Source: an uncultured Phocaeicola sp.
Lineage (GTDB): Bacteria; Bacteroidota; Bacteroidia; Bacteroidales; Bacteroidaceae
Assembly (NCBI GenBank): GCA_944322395.1
Contig: CALUPA010000014.1
Location: forward strand, 1 to 45,689
DNA length: 45,689 nt
Direction of reading: 5' to 3'
The position numbers and the translations under genes are program-made. Below the pieces are notes generated by a model. The model made no database searches and had not been told where the DNA came from. It saw only the letters and a program-made list of their open reading frames with translations. How positions within the stretch are numbered: the stretch's first letter is position 1; every line of letters begins with the position of its first letter. Shown here in pieces: positions 16,603 to 23,796 of the stretch.

Positions 16603-18522
16603 ATGAAAAATATATTGCTTATAATAGCGTTAGTTTTTCCACATATATATTCTTTCTCTACTGAAAAACCAGTAGAGAAAGATTATGTCGGTTATCTGTT
16701 TGCTTATTTTACAGGTAACAGAATGGCAGAAGAAGCTGTATGTTATGCAGTGAGTTATGATGGTTATAACTATTATGCAATTAATGGAAATAAACCTGTA
16801 TTATCTTCAAAAGAGATAAGTTCTACAGGTGGTGTTCGTGACCCACACATATTGAGAGGTATTGATGGAAAGACATTTTATATGGTTCTTACCGATATGG
16901 TCTCAGGAAATGGATGGGACTCTAATAGGGCTATGGTATTGTTGAAATCAAAAGATTTGATAAACTGGAGTCATAAGGTGATAAATATTCAGAAACGTTA
17001 TGATGGACATGAAAACTTAAAACGTGTTTGGGCTCCACAGACAATATATGATGAAAAAGAAGGTAAATATATGGTATATTGGTCGATGCAGCATGCTGGT
17101 GGTCCGGATATCATTTATTATGCTTACACAAATGATGAGTTTACTGATTTCATAGGAGAACCTAAACCTTTATTCCTACCAGCTAACGGTAAGTCTTGTA
17201 TAGACGGTGATATTGTATTTAAAGATGGTAAATATTACATGTTCTATAAGACTGAAGGCGATGGTAATGGTATCAAGTTGGCTACGACAGAAGACTTAAC
17301 CTCGGGGAAATGGACTGAATATCCAGATTATAAACAACAAACAAATGAAGCTGTAGAGGGATCTGGTACATTCAAGCTTATAGGTCAGGATAAATATATA
17401 ATGATGTATGATGTATATATGAAAGGCAAATATCAGTTTACCGAATCAGAAGACCTTATGAACTTCAGAGTAGTAGACAGTGAGGTGAGCATGAATTTCC
17501 ACCCACGTCATGGTTCTGTATTGCCTGTCACAAAAGAAGAATTAAGAGCCATTTATGCTAAATGGGGAAAACCTGCCGAGTTGCCCGATTTGTCAATAAA
17601 TCCTATTCTACCAGGTTTTCATGCGGATCCTGAAATATTGTATTCCAATAAAACCAATAAGTATTATATCTACTCCACAACAGATGGACAGCCTGTATGG
17701 GGAGGATGGTATTTTACTGTATACTCTTCGGATGACTTGAAAGAATGGAAATATGAAGATGTTATACTTGATCTGAAATCGGAACAGGTGAAATGGGCAG
17801 ACGGTAATGCATGGGCTCCATGTATTGAGGAAGTAAAGACCAAGGATGGCTACAAATATTATTTCTATTATAGTGGAAATCCTAAGAATGGTGGCGGCAA
17901 GGAAATAGGTGTTGCAATTTCAGATAGTCCCGTAGGTCCTTTCAAGGATTATGGCAAATCAATCATATCTGAGTCTCCAGTAGGATTCGGTCAGGAAATA
18001 GATGTAGATGTTTTTGTAGATCCGGTTTCAGGTAAACCATATATATATTGGGGCAATGGTTATATGGCAGGTGCAGAACTTAAGAAAGATATGGTTTCAT
18101 TGAAAAAGAAAACCATTACTGTAATGACCCCTAAAGGAGGCACTTTGGCTGATTATGAATATCGTGAAGCTCCATATGTATTCTATAGAAACGGATTGTA
18201 CTATTTTATGTGGTCTGTAGATGATACAGGTTCACCCAATTATCATGTGGCATATGGAATATCAGATTCACCATTGGGACCGATAAAAGTTGCAGACAAT
18301 CCTATTGTGACAATTCAAAATCCTGAAAAGGAAATTTATGGTCCTGCACATAATTCCGTAATATGTAAGCCTGGGACAGACGAATGGTATATAGTATATC
18401 ATAGAATAAATAAATATTTTGTCAATAAGAATATGTCGCCGGGAATTCATAGAGAAGTATGTATTGACAAACTGGAATTTAATGAAGATGGAACTATCAG
18501 GAAGGCTGAATTAACAAACTAA
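16603..18522 (+). CDS. Secreted double-domain GH43 protein (five-bladed propeller x2)
   Basis: A 639-residue protein with a signal peptide (MKNILLIIALVFPHIYSFS) and two GH43-type propellers. Domain 1 (about 25-310) starts GYLFAYFTGNRMAEEAVCYA, with GGVRDPHIL (Asp80, likely base), VWAPQTIYD and AVEGSGTFK (Glu252, likely acid). Domain 2 (about 325-630) begins NPILPGFHADPEI (Asp342, base), then AWAPCIEE, EIDVDVFVDP (pKa-modulating Asp) and YREAPYVFY (Glu522, acid). Both halves keep recognisable catalytic acids, so both may be active. GH43 members are mostly alpha-L-arabinofuranosidases, beta-xylosidases or exo-beta-galactosidases, and the subfamilies cannot be assigned by eye. It lies 33 bases after the GH97 gene and 32 before the GH35 gene, in one operon. 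The ATG at 16603 is preferred to a TTG one codon earlier. Confidence 0.9.
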   Translation: MKNILLIIALVFPHIYSFSTEKPVEKDYVGYLFAYFTGNRMAEEAVCYAVSYDGYNYYAINGNKPVLSSKEISSTGGVRDPHILRGIDGKTFYMVLTDMVSGNGWDSNRAMVLLKSKDLINWSHKVINIQKRYDGHENLKRVWAPQTIYDEKEGKYMVYWSMQHAGGPDIIYYAYTNDEFTDFIGEPKPLFLPANGKSCIDGDIVFKDGKYYMFYKTEGDGNGIKLATTEDLTSGKWTEYPDYKQQTNEAVEGSGTFKLIGQDKYIMMYDVYMKGKYQFTESEDLMNFRVVDSEVSMNFHPRHGSVLPVTKEELRAIYAKWGKPAELPDLSINPILPGFHADPEILYSNKTNKYYIYSTTDGQPVWGGWYFTVYSSDDLKEWKYEDVILDLKSEQVKWADGNAWAPCIEEVKTKDGYKYYFYYSGNPKNGGGKEIGVAISDSPVGPFKDYGKSIISESPVGFGQEIDVDVFVDPVSGKPYIYWGNGYMAGAELKKDMVSLKKKTITVMTPKGGTLADYEYREAPYVFYRNGLYYFMWSVDDTGSPNYHVAYGISDSPLGPIKVADNPIVTIQNPEKEIYGPAHNSVICKPGTDEWYIVYHRINKYFVNKNMSPGIHREVCIDKLEFNEDGTIRKAELTN

Positions 18523-18554
18523 AATGTTAAGATTGCGAACCAAAGGAATTTTAT

Positions 18555-20891
18555 ATGAAGAAATGTGTTTTAATTATTATAAGTACTTTGCTGTTACTAT
18601 CAACACTATTAATAGTGTCATGTGGTAGATGTAAATCAGAAACCTTTGAGGTGGGAAAAGGTACATTCTTGTTGAATGGCAAGCCGTTTGTTATAAAAGC
18701 TGCCGAATTGCACTATCCACGTATTCCTCAGCCTTATTGGGAGCAAAGAATACTTTCATGTAAAGCTCTTGGAATGAATACTATATGTTTGTATGTATTT
18801 TGGAATTTGCATGAACCTCAGAAAGATAATTTTGATTTTACAGGAAATAATGATTTGGCTGCATTCTGCCGATTGGCTCAAAAACATGGAATGTATGTAA
18901 TAGTACGTCCAGGACCATATGTTTGTGCAGAATGGGAAATGGGTGGACTACCTTGGTGGTTATTGAAAAAAGAGGATATACAGTTGCGTTCTCTTGACTC
19001 ATATTATATGGAGCGTGTTGGCATTTTCATGAATGAAGTAGGAAAGCAATTGGCCGATCTTCAGATTACTCGTGGAGGAAATATTATAATGGTTCAGGTG
19101 GAAAATGAGTTTGGCTCGTATGGAACAGACAAACCTTATATCGCAGCAATCCGTGATATAGTAAAGACCGCAGGATTTACTGAAGTGCCATTGTTTCAAT
19201 GCGATTGGAGTTCCAATTTTACAAATAATGCTCTCGATGATTTGTTGTGGACAGTAAACTTCGGTACAGGTGCCAATATAGATGAGCAATTCAGAAAACT
19301 TAAAGAATTGCGTCCTGAGACACCACTTATGTGTAGTGAATTCTGGAGTGGATGGTTTGATCATTGGGGAAGAAAACATGAGACTCGTGATGCTGCAACA
19401 ATGGTTAGTGGTATAAAAGATATGCTTGACAGAAATATTTCTTTCAGTCTTTATATGACCCATGGAGGAACAACATTTGGATGGTGGGGAGGTGCCAATA
19501 ATCCAGCATATTCGGCAATGTGTAGTTCTTATGATTATGATGCTCCGATCAGTGAAGCAGGGTGGACTACTCCAAAATATTTCCAATTGCGTAATCTACT
19601 TCAACAATATCTTCCTGAAGGTGAAAAATTGCAAGAACCGCCAGCAGCATTCCCTGTAATTGAAGTGCAATCCATTACAGACTGGAAAGTAGCTCCATTA
19701 TTTGAAAACCTGCCAGAAGCTAAAAAGACTGAAATTATAAAGCCTATGGAATATTTTGATCAAGGCTGGGGAACTATTTTGTATCGTACAGTCTTGAAAA
19801 ATGATGTTTCAGGTACACTTCACATAGACGAAGTACACGATTGGGCTCAGGTATTTGCTGATGGAAAATTGTTGGGCCGTCTTGATCGTAGAAAAGGCGA
19901 GTTTGATCTTAAGCTGTCCTCAGAACTGAAAAAAGGAACGCGTCTTGATATTCTGGTAGAAGCAATGGGACGTGTTAATTTTGACAAGTCCATTCACGAT
20001 CGTAAGGGTATCACAAATAAAGTAGAGGTAATAAATGGAAGGAGTATTATAGAATTAAAAGGCTGGGAAGTTTACAATTTGCCTCCGTTTTATGAATTTG
20101 TAAGTAAAAAGAATTATAAAGATGGAGAGGCTATTAACGGACCTGCTTATTATAGAGCTACATTCAACCTCGATAAGATAGGTGATACATTTTTCGATAT
20201 GCAGACATGGGGTAAAGGTATGGTTTGGGTGAATGGACATGCTTTAGGACGTTATTGGGAAATTGGTCCACAACAGACCCTATTCATGCCTGGCTGTTGG
20301 CTGAAAGAAGGAGAAAATGAAATAATAGTTCTTGATTTAAAAGGACCATCGTCGACTTCTGTGTGTGGATTAAAGGCACCTATTCTTGATATGCTTCGTG
20401 ACAAAGCACCGGAGACACATCGTAAGGAAGGACAGAACCTTGATTTGTCTGCCGAGAAACCGGTATACAAAGGAGTATTTATCCAAAAGAACGGATGGCA
20501 GAATGTAAAATTTGATAATTTGGTAAAAGGTAGATATTTCTGTTTGAATGCTGTCTCAAATTATGATGGAAATAATATTGCTTCAGTTGCCGAGATTGAT
20601 GTGATTGATAAGAATGGAAATCCTGTTTCACGTGAATCGTGGAAAATTGTATATGCCGATAGTGAAGAGACAAGAAGTGGAAATCGTACAGCAGATAAGG
20701 TTTACGACCTTCAGGAAAGTACATATTGGCAGACTGTTGACAATACATCTTTCCCGCATCAGATAGTTATAGACCTTGGTAAGGTTTATGAGATATCAGG
20801 ATTCAGAATGCTGCCTCGTGCTGAAAAAGAAGTTCCTGGAGTGATAAAGGAATATTCTGTCTTTGTAAAAGAGTCGGATTTCGAATATTAA
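18555..20891 (+). CDS. GH35 beta-galactosidase lipoprotein with C-terminal F5/8C-like module
   Basis: A 778-residue lipoprotein (LLIVSCG, Cys about 23). The GH35 barrel spans about 30-350: GKPFVIKAAELHYPRIPQPY, LGMNTICLYVFWNLHEPQ, and VRPGPYVCAEWEMGGLPWWL. The acid/base Glu185 is in VQVENEFGSYG and the nucleophile Glu262 in LMCSEFWSGWFDHWG. Jelly-roll domains follow (about 400-610, with WVNGHALGRYWEIGPQQTLF). A C-terminal stretch at about 650-778 resembles an F5/8 type C/CBM32 fold (YDLQESTYWQTV, PHQIVIDLGKVYEISGFRML). GH35 enzymes remove terminal beta-D-galactose. It is the last gene of the first susCD operon and is followed by a nested inverted repeat. Confidence 0.94.
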   Translation: MKKCVLIIISTLLLLSTLLIVSCGRCKSETFEVGKGTFLLNGKPFVIKAAELHYPRIPQPYWEQRILSCKALGMNTICLYVFWNLHEPQKDNFDFTGNNDLAAFCRLAQKHGMYVIVRPGPYVCAEWEMGGLPWWLLKKEDIQLRSLDSYYMERVGIFMNEVGKQLADLQITRGGNIIMVQVENEFGSYGTDKPYIAAIRDIVKTAGFTEVPLFQCDWSSNFTNNALDDLLWTVNFGTGANIDEQFRKLKELRPETPLMCSEFWSGWFDHWGRKHETRDAATMVSGIKDMLDRNISFSLYMTHGGTTFGWWGGANNPAYSAMCSSYDYDAPISEAGWTTPKYFQLRNLLQQYLPEGEKLQEPPAAFPVIEVQSITDWKVAPLFENLPEAKKTEIIKPMEYFDQGWGTILYRTVLKNDVSGTLHIDEVHDWAQVFADGKLLGRLDRRKGEFDLKLSSELKKGTRLDILVEAMGRVNFDKSIHDRKGITNKVEVINGRSIIELKGWEVYNLPPFYEFVSKKNYKDGEAINGPAYYRATFNLDKIGDTFFDMQTWGKGMVWVNGHALGRYWEIGPQQTLFMPGCWLKEGENEIIVLDLKGPSSTSVCGLKAPILDMLRDKAPETHRKEGQNLDLSAEKPVYKGVFIQKNGWQNVKFDNLVKGRYFCLNAVSNYDGNNIASVAEIDVIDKNGNPVSRESWKIVYADSEETRSGNRTADKVYDLQESTYWQTVDNTSFPHQIVIDLGKVYEISGFRMLPRAEKEVPGVIKEYSVFVKESDFEY

Positions 20892-20917
20892 TACTATTTA
20901 GATTATTATCAATAAAT

Positions 20918-21016
20918 AAACTCCATTTTTTAGAAATACAGGTGTTATCAGAAAATGTAAGTACTCATGTTAAGAATGTATGAAAAGGATAACACTGACA
21001 CTAAAAAATGGAGTTT
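20918..21016. repeat. Nested inverted repeat with perfect 16-bp arms, in a 328-base gene-free stretch
   Basis: AAACTCCATTTTTTAG (20918-20933) and CTAAAAAATGGAGTTT (21001-21016) are perfect inverted copies 67 bases apart. Inside them, GGTGTTATC (20941-20949) pairs with GATAACACT (20988-20996; one G-T wobble). The whole could fold as a two-tier stem-loop of 99 bases. It may end the GH35 transcript, be a structured RNA, or be a small non-coding mobile element with terminal repeats; no target duplication is obvious. The rest of the stretch (21017-21219) is AT-rich with no convincing reading frame. TACTTTG at 21191-21197 is a weak candidate -7 element for the next gene. Confidence 0.7.
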
Positions 21017-21219
21017 GATTTGTTTGAATAAATATATTAACCTAGGAATCTATAATTTGTTTATATCAGTCCGGTGATTATAATTTTTTGATGACCTTAG
21101 AATTGTTTGGAGTGGGGTATATTATTCAGAAATACTGTTCATTACAACATATACACAATAAGTATGTTTCGTTATATGGTGGAATGAATTTACTTTGTAA
21201 TTTATTATTTTTATGAGTT

Positions 21220-23481
21220 ATGAATAAATATCTTAGATTTTGTATGCTATTATTAGTGCAGTTTCTTATATTTTCAGTGGATGTACTGGCGCAGGGAACC
21301 GTGGAAGACTATAATAGAGCATATGGCTTACGTGAGAAATATAGTGCAAAACATGTACTTAATGGCAATGTGAGACCACATTGGGTCAGTGAAACTAACA
21401 TTTTCTGGTATATCAGAGATACGGAGAATGGAAAAGAGTATGTCAAAGTAGATGCTGTTACCTGTAAAAGAACATCTTTATTCAATCATGGGAAATTGGC
21501 TGCTGCTCTTTCCAGTGCAACCGGAAAATCTTTTAATTCGTATAACTTATCATTGGGTAATGCACAACTTGATAAAGATCTGAATACCTTTACTTTCGAA
21601 TTGGATGGTAAGAAATGGATGTACGATGTAAAAAAGAATAAGTTGGTTGATAATGGCAATGTCAGTCAGTCTGCGCAACAACCACATTGGATGGTGGTAG
21701 ATGACGAGAGAAATGGTTCTCCTGTAAATTCTCCAGATGGTAATTATGTGGCATATATAAAAAATGATAATGTATATGTTCGTGAATTATCAACTGGTAG
21801 AGAAAAACAGTTGAGTAATGACGGAACGTTAAGCAACTATTACTCGTCCTATATACAGTGGTCGCCAGATTCAAAATCTGTAGTTTCTTGTAAAATTCGT
21901 CCTGTACATAAACGATATGTATATTATGTGGAATCATCACCTTCTGATCAGTTACAGCCAAAACTTCACAAACAGGAATATGCTAAACCGGGAGATGAAT
22001 TAAGATTTAAGATTCCTTGTATATTTAATGTTGAGACAGGAAAAGCACTTATACCTTCTGCCGAGTTATTTGCCAATCAGTATGATTTATATGGTCCTAT
22101 GTGGAATGCCGACAGTAAGGCTGTAACATTCGAGTATAATGAACGTGGTCATAAAGTATATAGAGTGCTTGAAATGTCGGCAACTGATGGAACTGTGCGT
22201 GTGCTTATTGAGGAAAAAGAAGAAAAGTATGTAAATTATACCCGTATTTATCGCAACTATTTGAGTGACGGAAGGCGTATACTTTGGTCAAGTGAGCGAG
22301 ATAATTATAATCATCTTTATATGTATGACCGTATAACCGGTAAACCTACACATCAGATTACAATAGGAGAATGGTATGTGCGTGGTATACAGTATGTGGA
22401 TGAAGCAAATGAGGTAATATATTTCTCTGCAAATGGAATGGATAAGGATAAAGACCCATATCTGATTCATTATTATAGAATTGATTTTGATGGTTCAAAT
22501 CTGATAGAACTGACTCCAGAAGATGGTATGCATAAGTGTTGGTTCTCAACCAATCATAAGTATATGGTAGATGTATATAGTAAAGTTGATATGGCACCTA
22601 TAGCTGTACTTCGAGATACAAATACAGGGAAAATACTTATGGAACTAGAGCGTGCGGATATTTCGGCATTGTTGACAAATGGATGGAAGGTTCCTGAAAT
22701 GTTTTCAGCCAAAGGACGAGATGGTGAGACTGATATATGGGGAATAATTTATCGTCCATCAAACTTTGATCCAAACAAAAAATATCCTATAGTGGAATAT
22801 ATATATTCAGGACCTGGTGACCATTATGTTCCTAAAACATTTTCATCTTATAATTGGTGGATGACATCTTTAGCCGAATTGGGATTTATTGTTGTTCAGA
22901 TAGATGGTATGACTACTTCGTTTCGTTCAAAGGAGTTTGAAGAAGTTTGTTATAAGAATCTTAAGGATGCCGGTCTTCCTGATCATATTGCATGGATAAA
23001 AGCTGCAGCACAGAGATATCCATATATGGATGTGGATAGGGTAGGAATATTTGGTTGTTCTGCTGGAGGACAAGAATCTTTGGGAGCAGTGCTTTATCAT
23101 CCAGAGTTCTATAAAGCAGCGTATTCAGCCTGTGGATGCCATGACAACCGTATGGACAAGATATGGTGGAATGAATTGTGGATGGGATATCCTGTTGACG
23201 AATCGTATAGTGCATGCTCGAATGTAGAAAATGCACATCTTTTAAAACGTCCACTTATGTTGGTTGTAGGAGAAATGGATGATAATGTAGATCCGGCATC
23301 TACAATGCAAGTAGTTAATGCTCTTATTAAGGCTGGTAAAGATTTTGAACTTGTAGTATTGCCTGGAGTTCGTCATACTATGGGAGAGGATTTCGGTGAG
23401 CATAAACGTTATGATTTTTTTGTGCGTAATTTAATGGGAGTAACACCACCAAATTGGGATTTAATAAACAAACCACGATAA
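21220..23481 (+). CDS. S9-type alpha/beta hydrolase with DPP-IV-like propeller (peptidase or carbohydrate esterase)
   Basis: A 753-residue secreted protein (signal peptide to about 25, FSVDVLAQ). Residues about 50-500 form a DPP-IV N-terminal-like propeller, and about 510-753 are the S9 alpha/beta-hydrolase domain. The catalytic triad is visible: Ser614 in GCSAGGQ, Asp687/688 in GEMDDNVDP and His719 in GVRHTMGE. The Glu-Glu motif (as in YEEE) that dipeptidyl peptidases use to hold the substrate N-terminus was not found in the propeller. Without it, dipeptidase activity is doubtful; an esterase acting on acylated sugars, or another S9 activity, is possible. It is transcribed alone, with stem-loops on both sides, between two groups of carbohydrate enzymes. 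S9-like genes occur in other PULs, usually without a known role. Confidence 0.85.
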   Translation: MNKYLRFCMLLLVQFLIFSVDVLAQGTVEDYNRAYGLREKYSAKHVLNGNVRPHWVSETNIFWYIRDTENGKEYVKVDAVTCKRTSLFNHGKLAAALSSATGKSFNSYNLSLGNAQLDKDLNTFTFELDGKKWMYDVKKNKLVDNGNVSQSAQQPHWMVVDDERNGSPVNSPDGNYVAYIKNDNVYVRELSTGREKQLSNDGTLSNYYSSYIQWSPDSKSVVSCKIRPVHKRYVYYVESSPSDQLQPKLHKQEYAKPGDELRFKIPCIFNVETGKALIPSAELFANQYDLYGPMWNADSKAVTFEYNERGHKVYRVLEMSATDGTVRVLIEEKEEKYVNYTRIYRNYLSDGRRILWSSERDNYNHLYMYDRITGKPTHQITIGEWYVRGIQYVDEANEVIYFSANGMDKDKDPYLIHYYRIDFDGSNLIELTPEDGMHKCWFSTNHKYMVDVYSKVDMAPIAVLRDTNTGKILMELERADISALLTNGWKVPEMFSAKGRDGETDIWGIIYRPSNFDPNKKYPIVEYIYSGPGDHYVPKTFSSYNWWMTSLAELGFIVVQIDGMTTSFRSKEFEEVCYKNLKDAGLPDHIAWIKAAAQRYPYMDVDRVGIFGCSAGGQESLGAVLYHPEFYKAAYSACGCHDNRMDKIWWNELWMGYPVDESYSACSNVENAHLLKRPLMLVVGEMDDNVDPASTMQVVNALIKAGKDFELVVLPGVRHTMGEDFGEHKRYDFFVRNLMGVTPPNWDLINKPR

Positions 23482-23540
23482 ATATAACATTATTTCTGTA
23501 TCAAGATTGTATTCTGATATTATTGGGATACATAAAAGTT

Positions 23541-23582
23541 GGTCAGCTAATTTATGCTCATGGAGTTATGAATTAGCTGGCT
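23541..23582 (+). terminator. 15-bp stem-loop after the S9-type gene
   Basis: GGTCAGCTAATTTAT (23541-23555) pairs with ATGAATTAGCTGGCT (23568-23582), with three G-T wobbles, around a 12-base loop. It starts 60 bases after the stop codon. No long T run follows, so it is a probable but not ideal terminator. It opens a 315-base gene-free stretch (23482-23796). The remainder of that stretch is AT-rich, has further small palindromes and shows no convincing Bacteroides promoter. Confidence 0.55.
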
Positions 23583-23598
23583 AATTATATTAATATTG

Positions 23599-23618
23599 AT
23601 GCTTTTACTAAAAAGCAT
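23599..23618 (+). terminator. Second small stem-loop, tandem to the previous one
   Basis: ATGCTTTT (23599-23606) and AAAAGCAT (23611-23618) are perfect inverted copies around the loop ACTA. It follows the larger hairpin by 16 bases. It may be a second terminator or part of one structured 3' end. Confidence 0.4.
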
Positions 23619-23796
23619 ATCGTGAATAATTGTTTGAAAATTATTTTCATAAATTGTTATGCCATAATTAGGTGTTTTCTGTGTTATATTCGTATCTATA
23701 ATAAAAATAGATATATTTTCTATACTGTATTTAGGGTAATTAAAAGGCCCAAATACATCGTATGTTTTGATAGTATGAATTTTTAATTTATTGAAT

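Noticed and set aside
18999-19586. A 195-residue open frame on the - strand inside the GH35 gene
   Set aside because: It is opposite the GH35 catalytic core with both active-site Glu motifs; no domain is recognisable in the reverse reading.
21120-21219. Promoter TATGTTTC or TACTTTG for the S9-type gene
   Set aside because: Each deviates from the -7 consensus and neither has a TTG at proper spacing; too weak to list as a separate feature.
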